From Hydrogenispora sp. (lineage in GTDB: Bacteria > Bacillota > UBA4882 > UBA10575), in contig DUQQ01000064.1 in NCBI GenBank assembly GCA_012837705.1, positions 27,258-91,257 of the forward strand: a stretch of 64,000 bases of DNA. Reading direction: 5' to 3'. Each line of letters begins with the position of its first letter. The stretch's first letter is position 1. This document shows, piece by piece, positions 31,365-41,111 of this stretch. A model generated the notes under the pieces. It was not told where the DNA came from. It saw nothing but the letters and a program-made list of their open reading frames with translations, and made no database searches. The position numbers and the translations under genes are program-made.

Positions 31365-32450
31365 GTGATGCGAAAACAAAAAAACCGGTGGGTTCTTGCC
31401 CTTTGTGTGCTTTTTTTACTGGGATCGGCCTTACCTGTTACCGCGTTGGGCGAGAAGGCTTCCTGGCAATTCGAGTATGAGCCGCGGATCTGGGGGATTG
31501 ATCTGATCTGGAGTCGTTTGGGCGAACCGCTGTTTCCTGCGGTCGACACGGCCTACTTTTTCAGTGTCGGCGGTGGCCTTGAAACCTTTGGGTTTTACCG
31601 CGAATCCGCTGGGACGCCCTATCAACCGCCGCAGGACGGTACAAACCGCGCTCTATACCAAGACGCCAACCTCACCTGGAGTCTGGGGTTGAAACAGGGT
31701 TTGGTCTACGATCTTCTTCGTCTCCGGAACCTTTGGGAAGCGGTCTTGGTCTACTATGGCCGTTACGATCACCATCTCCGCGACTGGACGCCAGATGCTC
31801 TGCTTTACGCCACTTCCTTCCCCGACCGTGCGGGCGGGGTACAAAACGCCATCTTCACCGGGGTCCTTTATAACGCGATCGATGAAGACCAAGAGCGGTG
31901 GCTGAAGCAAGGTTTTTATGCCGAACTTTCTGGCGAGTTTGCCCCGCTTGGCCTGTTCAATGCCGATACAGGTGCCGATTATTACCGGTTCAATGGAACC
32001 GCCCTTTGGTTTTATCCGCTCCACAAAGGGGACAAGTTCGGCATCTACCTGGCCGAGCGTTTGATGTATGATCACCTGGGTGGCGCTTATATTCCGGTAC
32101 GGGCCCGCACGACATTTGGGGGGTTCAGTAAATACCCCTTCTTCAGCCCGGGCCTGGGCGGGAGTCTCCGCGGGGTGGATGCTGGCCGGTTTGACGGTTA
32201 TGTGAAAGCCGTGAATAACCTGGAAGTCCGCTTTGGTTACCTCCCGTGGCAGGAGTACGGGGTGGTGCCGGAAGTGATCGCCTATTTTGACTTTGGAGTC
32301 ACCGATAATTTGACTTCCCGCTTGGATTTTGACCGGATCATGGCGGCCACGGGGATTGGGATTGGGGTCTCCGATCTGATCCTCTATGGGAACTACTATT
32401 GGAATGAGAAACGCTTCTCCTTCAACTTGGGCTTGGGCCTTCATTTTTAA
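31365..32450 (+). CDS. Secreted Omp85-like beta-barrel without POTRA domains
   Basis: Signal peptide; GLGGSLRGVDAGRFDGYVKAVNNLEVRFGY resembles the RG(F/Y) plus E.R signature of Omp85/surface antigen barrels; C-terminus ...FNLGLGLHF. Confidence 0.6.
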   Translation: MMRKQKNRWVLALCVLFLLGSALPVTALGEKASWQFEYEPRIWGIDLIWSRLGEPLFPAVDTAYFFSVGGGLETFGFYRESAGTPYQPPQDGTNRALYQDANLTWSLGLKQGLVYDLLRLRNLWEAVLVYYGRYDHHLRDWTPDALLYATSFPDRAGGVQNAIFTGVLYNAIDEDQERWLKQGFYAELSGEFAPLGLFNADTGADYYRFNGTALWFYPLHKGDKFGIYLAERLMYDHLGGAYIPVRARTTFGGFSKYPFFSPGLGGSLRGVDAGRFDGYVKAVNNLEVRFGYLPWQEYGVVPEVIAYFDFGVTDNLTSRLDFDRIMAATGIGIGVSDLILYGNYYWNEKRFSFNLGLGLHF

Positions 32451-32572
32451 GGCGTAAAGCGGAAGGGTAAATGGGTCTAGGGCGTGATTTGACATGCTTG
32501 TTAAATAAACGTAAAATAAGGTAGGTAACTTTTTTTCGTGGGCGCCAAAGGTTGGGGAAGAGGTGTGGCCTG

Positions 32573-33820
32573 ATGAGAAGGTTCCGGTTTATTCTGCTCG
32601 TAGCAGTTTGTGGTTTATTGGTTTTAATCTCGAATTCGGTGGGGCAAAACCGGCCGCCGACAAATCTGGTTTTTTATACGCCGGCGGAGGATGCATCCGG
32701 CGCGATTCGGGCGCTGGTTAATCGGTTTAATGCGGAAAACCCGAATATTCAGGTTGAACACCGGACCCTTTCCTGGGGTTCCGATGATTGTCGCAATTTT
32801 TATGTGTCGGCCTTTTCGGCCCGGGACAATAGTTTTGATGTTTTTTCCGCCGATATTATCTGGGTTTCGGAGTTTGCTTCCGCGGGCTGGATCGAACCAC
32901 TGGATTCCTTCTTCCCGCTGGAGGAGCGGAAGTTTTTCCTCCCGGGTCCGATTGAAGGATGTAGCGACCAGAACCAGATCTGGGCGGTTCCTTGGTTTAC
33001 CGATTCGGGCGTGCTTTTTTACCGGAGTGATCTTTTGGACCAGCCCCCACGGACCTGGGCGGAGTTGTTCGCCGTTGCGCAGGAGCAGATTGCCGCGGGG
33101 AACGTGGAGTATGGTTATGTTTTTCCCGGCAATCAGTATGAAGGCCTGGTGTGCCATGGCTTAGAACTGATCTGGAGTAACGGGGGCCGTATTTTCGATG
33201 GTGAGCGGGTAACGGTCAATACGTCCCAGGCCACTGCGGCCCTTCAGATCCTGGTCGAGCTGCTTGAATTGGGGCTGGCACCGGCGGAAGTCCTTTGGTA
33301 TCAGGAGGAAGATGCCCGCCTTTTCTATCAGGATGGGAAGGCTTTATTCCTCAGAAACTGGCCCTATGCTTGGTCCCTGATGAACCAGGAAGGTTCCCGG
33401 ATCCGGGGTAAATTTAAGATGGCACCCTTGCCGGTGGGGCCCCATGGCACAGTGGGCAGCGGGTGCCTCGGCGGTTGGAACCTGATGATCAACCGCCATT
33501 CTCGACATAAAGAAGCGGCTTGGCAATTCATAAAATACTTAACCAGTTTTGACGCGCAAAAGTTCCACGCGATGGTAGGTGGCCGCTTACCAACACGCAT
33601 CTCCGTCTACCAGGATGAAGAGGTGCAAAGTGTTAACCCCTATTACCAGGAGTTGTTACCACATTTCCTCACCTCTAAACCCCGGCCGGTTTCCCCCTAC
33701 TATCCGGCCCTCTCCGAAATCATGCAGGTTAATTTCCACCGGGCGCTGTCGGGCTTGACCAGCGCTGAAGAAGCGATCGCAAACATTGAAAGGGAGATGA
33801 AAAAGTTTTATCCTGATTAA
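32573..33820 (+). CDS. ABC transporter substrate-binding protein (family 1)
   Basis: Signal peptide; VFYTPAEDASGAIRALVNRFNAENPNIQVE...; KEAAWQFIKYLTSFDAQKFHAMVGGRLPTR. Confidence 0.9.
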   Translation: MRRFRFILLVAVCGLLVLISNSVGQNRPPTNLVFYTPAEDASGAIRALVNRFNAENPNIQVEHRTLSWGSDDCRNFYVSAFSARDNSFDVFSADIIWVSEFASAGWIEPLDSFFPLEERKFFLPGPIEGCSDQNQIWAVPWFTDSGVLFYRSDLLDQPPRTWAELFAVAQEQIAAGNVEYGYVFPGNQYEGLVCHGLELIWSNGGRIFDGERVTVNTSQATAALQILVELLELGLAPAEVLWYQEEDARLFYQDGKALFLRNWPYAWSLMNQEGSRIRGKFKMAPLPVGPHGTVGSGCLGGWNLMINRHSRHKEAAWQFIKYLTSFDAQKFHAMVGGRLPTRISVYQDEEVQSVNPYYQELLPHFLTSKPRPVSPYYPALSEIMQVNFHRALSGLTSAEEAIANIEREMKKFYPD

Positions 33821-33846
33821 AAACCCCGGCGTTTTGGGAGTGAGTA

Positions 33847-35712
33847 ATGATTAACCTTACTAAAGGACGTTCCGGCTTTGACCGCTTAACTTTCCAACGG
33901 CAACTGACGATCTTTTTTCTAATCACGGCAGTATTGGCCATGCTTTTCGTCTCGGTGATCGCTTATTTTCAGGCCACAACCGAGTTGGAAAAGAATTTTA
34001 CGCTTTATACGGCCTCCATCCTTAACCGTACCAAAGATGAGATTGTTACCAAGTTTAACATGGTGGAAAACACCCTGAATTTTATTGCGGCCGACTACCG
34101 GTTGCAAATGCTGGGTGCGCCCGCTTCTCCGGTTGATCAGCGCAGCCTGGCGAAGCTTTTGGTTGATTCGATTAATCTCAATAATTATCAGGTCAGTCTG
34201 GATAACCGGCGGATCACAAAAAATCTCATCGATGATCTGCTCATCTACAGTGATTACGCGGAAAAACCGATGGTGGTCATCGGCCGCCGGGATCACTTTA
34301 CCGCTTATGGGATCGAACAGTATTTAACCCCTGAACTCCTGGCGACTGCTCGCGCCGCCGAAGGAGGAGTGGTCTGGTCGGAGATCTTTTTTAACCCGGT
34401 GGGGGCCCGCTTAATGGTAAATTTACCCCCCGAACTTCTCCGGGAAGAGCTTAACCAGATCGCGGTCATTAAATGGCTCTTCGATGTGCAGACCAAACGG
34501 AGCATCGGTTATTTGGTGGCCAGTATCAACCTGTCGCGTCTTTCGGGGCTGATCGAAGATATTGTCCTGGGGAAAACAGGCCGTCTATATCTGGTTGATC
34601 AAAAGATGCAGGTTCTGGCCGGGAGTGAGAAAAACCTGATCTTAAGGCCGATTCCCCTGGATGAGGAGAGCCGGGCGCAACTGGCCGCATCCCCTGCGGG
34701 CAGTATTAAAGGAAAATTTAATCATCAGCATAGTTTCATCCATTATCAAGAGATTGCGACGAATAACTGGAAATTGGTGGGGGTCATCTCCAGTCAGGAA
34801 TTTGAGGCGGCGGCGGGTGAGGTACGGAACCGGATTCTGATCGGGGGCATCTTGGTCTTGGCGGTCTTTGCGGGGGTGGCGGTAGTTGCCGCCGGGAAAA
34901 TTACACGGCCGATCAAGAACATCTGCGCCTTCATGCAGAAAGTGGAAAAGGGAGACTTAAGTTTACGGGTCCATGAAACGGGAAGTATCGAGATCGAACA
35001 GCTTTCGCAGCAATTAAACCACATGATCGAAAACTTGGCCCAATTACTCGAAGAGATGTATCAGGAGCAGATCTTTAAACGGAAAATCGCTTTGAAGATG
35101 CTCCATGCACAGATTAATCCCCATTTTCTCTATAATACACTGGATTCCATCTCGTGGATGGTGGAGACCGGGCGGCGGGACCAGGCTGTGGAGTTGCTGG
35201 AATCCCTGTCGACCATCTTCCGCGTCACCCTTTCCGGGGGGCGCGATGTGATTAAAATCGGGGAAGAAGTAGATCATGCCGAGAATTACCTGCGGGTCCA
35301 ACGGATCCGTTACCAAGATAAATTAGATTACGTGATCAATGTTGACGAGGAGATCAAAAAACATGAGATCGTGAAGATAACCCTCCAGCCGTTGATCGAA
35401 AACGCGATTTACCATGGGATCAAGCCGAAGCTGAACGGGCGTGGGACGGTAGTTGTTCTCGGCCGTAAAGTGGACTCGGACCATATTCAACTGTCGGTGA
35501 TCGATGATGGGGTGGGGATGAGCCCGGAAAAACTGGCTGCACTCCGGGCGTCGTTGGTTGAACCACAGTTGAACTTGGAGACGGAGGGGAGAGGTTATAG
35601 CCTGATGAATATCAACTCGCGGATTAAACTCTATTTCGGCCCGGCCTACGGCTTGATCTACACCAGTGAGGAAGGTGTGGGCACGCGGGTGGATATTCTT
35701 TTACCAACTTAA
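33847..35712 (+). CDS. YesM-type sensor histidine kinase (extracytoplasmic sensor, HAMP, His kinase, HATPase)
   Basis: KMLHAQINPHFLYNTLDSISWMVETG; KITLQPLIENAIYHGIKPK; DDGVGM. Confidence 0.95.
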   Translation: MINLTKGRSGFDRLTFQRQLTIFFLITAVLAMLFVSVIAYFQATTELEKNFTLYTASILNRTKDEIVTKFNMVENTLNFIAADYRLQMLGAPASPVDQRSLAKLLVDSINLNNYQVSLDNRRITKNLIDDLLIYSDYAEKPMVVIGRRDHFTAYGIEQYLTPELLATARAAEGGVVWSEIFFNPVGARLMVNLPPELLREELNQIAVIKWLFDVQTKRSIGYLVASINLSRLSGLIEDIVLGKTGRLYLVDQKMQVLAGSEKNLILRPIPLDEESRAQLAASPAGSIKGKFNHQHSFIHYQEIATNNWKLVGVISSQEFEAAAGEVRNRILIGGILVLAVFAGVAVVAAGKITRPIKNICAFMQKVEKGDLSLRVHETGSIEIEQLSQQLNHMIENLAQLLEEMYQEQIFKRKIALKMLHAQINPHFLYNTLDSISWMVETGRRDQAVELLESLSTIFRVTLSGGRDVIKIGEEVDHAENYLRVQRIRYQDKLDYVINVDEEIKKHEIVKITLQPLIENAIYHGIKPKLNGRGTVVVLGRKVDSDHIQLSVIDDGVGMSPEKLAALRASLVEPQLNLETEGRGYSLMNINSRIKLYFGPAYGLIYTSEEGVGTRVDILLPT

Positions 35713-35852
35713 ACTTTACTTTTTTCCGCTGGGCTTTTCGAAAAGCAAAGTACGTATGGGCATAACTTAACCAATTATTACAGCCAACCAAACGGTCTGA
35801 ACGAACACCAATCCCAAGGCCAGCGTTGGACCCCGCGCGCCGGGAGCAAAAA

Positions 35853-37487
35853 CTATTTAAAGCGATACCGGACTTGGTCCCGATACTCACTGGGGGCCAG
35901 ACCGGTTATTTTTTTAAAGACGATGCCAAAATAATGGCTGTCCCGAAAGCCAACTGCTTCGGCGATCTCGTAGATTTTTGCCGGAGAGCTGAGGAGGAGG
36001 TGTTTGGCTTCTTTAATCCGCCGCCGGTTCAGGTATTCCGTGAAGGAATAGGCGGTCACTTCCTTAAATAAACGGCTCAAGTAACAAGAGCTGATATAGA
36101 CATGTTCGGCCACTTTATCCAGGTTGAGTTCGGGGTCGCGGAAATTAACCTCAATATACTGCCGCGCCTTCTCCACAAAGTTACGGCCGACTTTTTGTTT
36201 GTGGTTATGGATAAACGCCACCGCTTGCCGGGCCAGCTGTTCCAACCAAGACTGGAGTTGGTCTAAGGTATCAAACTTTTCAATCTCGCGCACCGGATCG
36301 AAGTTGGGACCGTAGAGTTCGTCCGGAGATCCGTTGAACTCCAACAGGGAACGGATGATCTGATTGACCAGATCAAGAATGGTTAAGCGGAGATAACTTT
36401 TGGGCATCAGTAAATAATTTTCGCTTTGAAGGTTGGTGAAGAGTTGTTCCATGAAGGACGTAATCTTGGCGTCGTTCCCCTCCCGCAGCAGGGAAGAGAG
36501 GGTCTCCTGTTCACGATGGTGCAGCAACCGGCCCGACTTCGAGTTTTCAATATCTTTATAGGGAATCAGGGCATTGCCACCGGTCCAAATCTTAAACTCC
36601 AAGGCCAGGCGGGCCTCGCGGTAGGATCTTTCCTGCACGACCAGATCGGGGTAGAGTCCACCGATCCCCGCCGAGAAAGAAACCCCGTCGGTTTTGAGGA
36701 TTTCGTCTTGGACCGTTAGAATTGTTTCGTAGATCGTCTTCTCTTGTTCGGCCGATTCAAGGCCGTAAAGAAGAACGATCTCATCGGGTTTATTGATAAA
36801 GGCATACAAGAAGGAAGGGGTGGTAAACCGTTTTTTGATTAAGTCAAGCAGGTGAAACTTGTAAAATTGCAGTTGGGCCTCTTTATTCTCCTTGACCAGC
36901 TGGAGATAGTTGTCCAAGTGAAACAGGATTGTTCCCCACATCTTCCCCTTTAGCTCGATCTCCAGGAAAGCCAGCTGTTCTTTTAGATCTTCCGGACCCA
37001 TCTCCCCATTGACCAGTTTAATGAAGAACTTCTCCCGTAAGCTAGGGAGATTTTTTCGGATTAGGTTCTGCAAGCGGAGTTTTTCCTCCGTGGCCTGGCG
37101 ACGGGCAGCCAAACATTCCTTCGCTTCCGCGAGGATTTTCGTTAATTCTCCAGCGCGGATTGGCTTCAGTAAATAGCGAAAGACCCCCGCTTCGATCGCC
37201 TTCTGGGCATAGGAAAATTCGTTATACCCGCTGATCAGGATGACCAGACTCTCCGGGAGAAAACTTTTGATCTCTTCTGCCAGTTCGATCCCGTCCATCA
37301 GCGGCATGTATATATCGGAGAAGATAAGCTGTGGTTTCAGATCACGGCAGAGCTTTAAAGCCTCTGCACCGTTTCCGGCTTCCGCTACGATCCGGCAACC
37401 TTCTTGTTCCCAATCGATCACATGCCGGAGCTTTTCTAAGATGATCGGTTCATCGTCGATGAGCATTACCGTAAACATGTTCCTCAA
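35853..37487 (-). CDS. YesN-type response regulator with AraC output domain
   Basis: MFTVMLIDDEPIILEKLRHVIDWEQEG...IFSDIYMPLMDGIEL; C-terminal AraC HTH VAEHVYISSCYLSRLFKEVTAYSFTEYLNRRRI. Confidence 0.95.
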   Translation of the reverse strand: MRNMFTVMLIDDEPIILEKLRHVIDWEQEGCRIVAEAGNGAEALKLCRDLKPQLIFSDIYMPLMDGIELAEEIKSFLPESLVILISGYNEFSYAQKAIEAGVFRYLLKPIRAGELTKILAEAKECLAARRQATEEKLRLQNLIRKNLPSLREKFFIKLVNGEMGPEDLKEQLAFLEIELKGKMWGTILFHLDNYLQLVKENKEAQLQFYKFHLLDLIKKRFTTPSFLYAFINKPDEIVLLYGLESAEQEKTIYETILTVQDEILKTDGVSFSAGIGGLYPDLVVQERSYREARLALEFKIWTGGNALIPYKDIENSKSGRLLHHREQETLSSLLREGNDAKITSFMEQLFTNLQSENYLLMPKSYLRLTILDLVNQIIRSLLEFNGSPDELYGPNFDPVREIEKFDTLDQLQSWLEQLARQAVAFIHNHKQKVGRNFVEKARQYIEVNFRDPELNLDKVAEHVYISSCYLSRLFKEVTAYSFTEYLNRRRIKEAKHLLLSSPAKIYEIAEAVGFRDSHYFGIVFKKITGLAPSEYRDQVRYRFK

Positions 37488-37691
37488 TCCTTTTTGTGGT
37501 CTTCCCTTTTCAGTTTATAAGATTTCCAGGTCAGCGGCAATGTTTTAGGATAAATCGCAAAAAAATGCTAGAAAGCAAAAAATATTCACCATTAGCGGTG
37601 GTCACAAAAGTGGGTCATTTTTTTGTCACGGCTGAATCGCCAAGATAACAACGGAAGTAAAAAGATATTCACTTCATTTTAACAAAGCTGT

Positions 37692-38654
37692 TTGTTAACA
37701 TTTATGTGGACGTTTCGGAACGGTAAATTCCCAGTGTTAAGTGGTTCAAAGTTGAGCAAAACAAAATTCGATAAGGTGGTGAAATGGGTGGCCGCACTAA
37801 AAATCCTCTTTAAACGTTACAAGCTAGAAATGCTGATGGTCCTACCACTCATCATTTTTATTCTCGGCTTCACCCTTGTTCCGGTCTTACAATGTATCTA
37901 CTATAGCTTCCAAGATCCGCTCACCGGTGCCTTTCCGACCTTGGATAACTACCGGCTGATTGTTGGCAGCCGTAAGTTTGGGGATGCGTTGAAAAATACC
38001 GTACTGGTGACCCTGATTGGCTTATCTTTGGAGATGAGCGTGGGGATGATGGTTGCCTTGCTCTTGACGACCAAAAGCCGGTTTCGCGGGATTTTCCGGG
38101 CAATAACCATGATTCCGATGGGTGTACCGACCATCGTCTCCGGGGTAATCATGTTATATATCTTTAGTTCCAACGGATATCTGAATGAATTCCTCTACCG
38201 GATCGGCGTGATCAAGTTGCCGATTGACTGGGCGCAAGGGGGCCTGCGGACCCTTTTTATGGTGGCCATTGCTGATATGTGGAAGGTGACTCCTCTGGTG
38301 ATTATTCTCCTCCTGTCGGGGCTGGAGAGTATTCCCAGTAGTATCTATGAAGCTTCAGCCATCGACGGGGCGACCCGTTTCCAAAACTTCTTCTATATTA
38401 CCTTACCGCTCATCAAACCCTTTTTCACGATTGCCCTGATTATGCGGGCGATTGACGCCTTCCGGATCTTTGAATTACCGATGGTGTTGGCCGGGCGGAA
38501 TACAATGTTCCTCGGGACTTACGCCTATAGTGAGTATTTTGACTATAACAATATTCATGCTTCGGGGGCTGCTTCCACCATCCTGCTGTTGTTGATTGCC
38601 GCTTTCGTCTTCGGTTATATCATGATGGTGGGTTCAAGGGAGGTTGAGCAATGA
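37692..38654 (+). CDS. Sugar ABC transporter permease (MalF/UgpA-like)
   Basis: EASAIDGATRFQNFFYITLPLIKPFF EAA loop. Confidence 0.93.
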   Translation: MLTFMWTFRNGKFPVLSGSKLSKTKFDKVVKWVAALKILFKRYKLEMLMVLPLIIFILGFTLVPVLQCIYYSFQDPLTGAFPTLDNYRLIVGSRKFGDALKNTVLVTLIGLSLEMSVGMMVALLLTTKSRFRGIFRAITMIPMGVPTIVSGVIMLYIFSSNGYLNEFLYRIGVIKLPIDWAQGGLRTLFMVAIADMWKVTPLVIILLLSGLESIPSSIYEASAIDGATRFQNFFYITLPLIKPFFTIALIMRAIDAFRIFELPMVLAGRNTMFLGTYAYSEYFDYNNIHASGAASTILLLLIAAFVFGYIMMVGSREVEQ

Positions 38655-39526
38655 AATTACGGAAAGAGATGGGGCTGATCATGGCGGAGCGGAAGATCGA
38701 CCCTAAAGTGCTACAACGCCGGATTAACCGGGTTTTAAAGGCGCTTTTTATTGCGGGCACCATCTTCTTTATCCTGGTGCCAATTCTCCTCTTGTTTAAG
38801 ATCTCGGTTAGCGCGCCCCAGGATATCCTGACCCAACATCCACCTTTTCTGATCAAAAACTTCACTTGGAATCATTGGAAAAGGGTTTTAGCGGCAGGAC
38901 ACATCTGGGTTCCCCTCTGGAAAAGTGTGGTCGTGGCGACCAGCGTTGCCCTTCTCGGCATCATGATCGCCGCCCCCGCTGCTTATGTCATTTCGCGACT
39001 GCCCACCGGGATAAAATATGGGGTTCTCCTGGCGATCTTCTCGACGCGGATGTTTCCGGAGGTCGGGATTGCCTTGCCGATCTCGGTGACCTTTATCCAG
39101 TGGGGTTTGGTGGATACCAATTTTGGTTTAGTCTTGGCGCATCTGATTAAGGTTTTACCGTTAATGGCGTGGATCTTAACGGGAACCTTTGATTCGATCC
39201 CGAAAGACCTGGAACAATCGGCCCTGGTGGACGGGTGTGATAAGTTGCAGGCGCTCGTGATCGTCGTCTTGCCGCTTTCGCTGGCCGGGATGGCGGCGGC
39301 GAGTATTCTCTGCTGGCTTGAATCCTGGAATGAATTTACCTATGCCGTATATCTCTGCTTAGCCGATGCGACTCTCCCGCTGAAAACCTATTACTACGTT
39401 CGTCGGGGGAACTGGTTTGAATCGGCGGCCTATGCCGTGTTTTTGACCATTCCGGTGTTAATTATCACCTTTGCGCTCCAAAATTACTTAAAAAGCGATT
39501 ATCTCTCTGGTGCTTTAAAATATTAA
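38651..39526 (+). CDS. Carbohydrate ABC transporter permease (MalG/UgpE-like)
   Basis: EQSALVDGCDKLQALVIVVLPLSLAGM EAA loop; overlaps upstream permease by 4 nt. Confidence 0.93.
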   Translation: MKLRKEMGLIMAERKIDPKVLQRRINRVLKALFIAGTIFFILVPILLLFKISVSAPQDILTQHPPFLIKNFTWNHWKRVLAAGHIWVPLWKSVVVATSVALLGIMIAAPAAYVISRLPTGIKYGVLLAIFSTRMFPEVGIALPISVTFIQWGLVDTNFGLVLAHLIKVLPLMAWILTGTFDSIPKDLEQSALVDGCDKLQALVIVVLPLSLAGMAAASILCWLESWNEFTYAVYLCLADATLPLKTYYYVRRGNWFESAAYAVFLTIPVLIITFALQNYLKSDYLSGALKY

Positions 39527-39628
39527 GGCTTGTGTGTTTAGCGCTGCCGCGAGTTAGGAAAGCGAGGTGATTATGGTAATTTTCCCTTGAAACCGGACAA
39601 ACGAATTTATAAAATTTAAGGAGGAAGT

Positions 39629-40834
39629 GTGATGAAGAGAAACCTTCGTTTAGTGTTGGGGTTGCTCATCTTGAGTCTGGTGGTTTCCGTGGTGACCTTT
39701 TCGGCACCTACCACTCTGCGCGTGATTATGGGTTTGGCGGAAGAAGAATGGCAGGTTATGCGGGAGCATATCTTCCCGGCCTTTGAAAAAGAGTACAACG
39801 TCAAGGTCGAAGCGTACCAGGCCGAAGCCCAGGATACCGAGAAGATTCTGGAGGCGCGGGTCCGGGCGAAACGGATGGATATCGATCTGATTGCCCAGGA
39901 TAACATGCGCCTGGCCACCCTCGTGGACCGGGGTTTGGTGGAAGACCTGAGTGACTACCGGTCGCTGATTCCGACGACCGTCTATCCGTCCCTGATTGAA
40001 GTCGGTGAGTTCAACGGTAAACTCTACTTTTTACCGTATCGTCCTAATGTTGAGATTGCTTTCTACAACGCGGCCAAATTTAGACAGTATGGTTTAGAAG
40101 TACCGACCACTTGGGATGAGCTGTTTGCCGTGGCGAAATTCTTCTATGAGAAAGAAGGCGTCGGCCGCGTGGCCATTAAGGCCGATCTTTCGCCGTGTAC
40201 CGCCACCCATCTCTTTGATTTCTGCCGCAGTGCCGGTGGGGATCCGGTGGTCTTGAATGATCAAGGTTGCTTTGAAGCCTTTATGTTTCTCCAAAAACTC
40301 TGGCCGTATCTCTCGCCCGATTCCAAGACGGCCAACTGGAACTTTATGAACACCCACATCGCCACCGAGTCGGTCTATCTCGGTCAGAACTGGCCCTTCG
40401 GGATGAATGTGATCGTGCGGGACGGTGGTAAGAAGGAAGTATTGGCCTACAATGGTTGGCGGGGTCCGGTGAAAGAATCCCACGTCCTCGGCGGCGAAGT
40501 GATCGGGATTCCGAAGGGGGCACCGAACAAAGCATTGGCCATCGAATTTGCGAAATACTTAATGTCCCGTGAGGTACAGGAAAAACTGACCATCTACAAC
40601 GGCTGGCCGGCAGTACGGAGCGATGCTTACGGGCAAGTGGCGGATTGGCAGAAACCCTACTTTGAGGCCATCAACAAGGTCTTGGCCCATGCCGAAGCAC
40701 GGCCGAACTTGTTGTACTATGGTGCGGTGGAAAAGGCTTTGAATGAAGCTTTCCGTGAGTGTGTCATCGAAGGGGAGCCCGTCAAACCAACTTTGGAAAA
40801 ATGGGCAAAATACATCGAGGATAACAAGCGGTAA
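39629..40834 (+). CDS. Extracellular sugar-binding protein (ABC)
   Basis: Signal peptide, EEEWQVMREHIFPAFEKEYNVKVEAYQ..., ALAIEFAKYLMSREVQEKLTIYNGWPAVRSDAY. Confidence 0.92.
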   Translation: MMKRNLRLVLGLLILSLVVSVVTFSAPTTLRVIMGLAEEEWQVMREHIFPAFEKEYNVKVEAYQAEAQDTEKILEARVRAKRMDIDLIAQDNMRLATLVDRGLVEDLSDYRSLIPTTVYPSLIEVGEFNGKLYFLPYRPNVEIAFYNAAKFRQYGLEVPTTWDELFAVAKFFYEKEGVGRVAIKADLSPCTATHLFDFCRSAGGDPVVLNDQGCFEAFMFLQKLWPYLSPDSKTANWNFMNTHIATESVYLGQNWPFGMNVIVRDGGKKEVLAYNGWRGPVKESHVLGGEVIGIPKGAPNKALAIEFAKYLMSREVQEKLTIYNGWPAVRSDAYGQVADWQKPYFEAINKVLAHAEARPNLLYYGAVEKALNEAFRECVIEGEPVKPTLEKWAKYIEDNKR

Positions 40835-41111
40835 ATCATCCACGCCCCCGGACCCGGGTTTTCGCCCCGGGTCCACTAACCAATAAAAATATTTATTATT
40901 CGTTCGCCCGGCGCGCGGGAGGCCGCGGCGAATGACCAGCTTCTGTAGATCTCCGGGGTTTGTCGCCCACCTGGCGACCGCACTCACACTTCGTTGTGGG
41001 AGTGGTCATCAGGGGGGCGTTGGCCTTGGGGTTTTTTTGGTTAAAAGAAAAAACGGTGTCCACCTGGGACTTTTGTGGTGACAGCAAAGCGCGGGGGAAA
41101 GGAGAAACGTT

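Noticed and set aside
31653-32495. 280-aa minus-strand ORF opposite the Omp85-like gene
   Set aside because: The plus-strand reading has signal peptide, barrel pattern and terminal Phe; the minus-strand product is low-complexity and lacks a start context.
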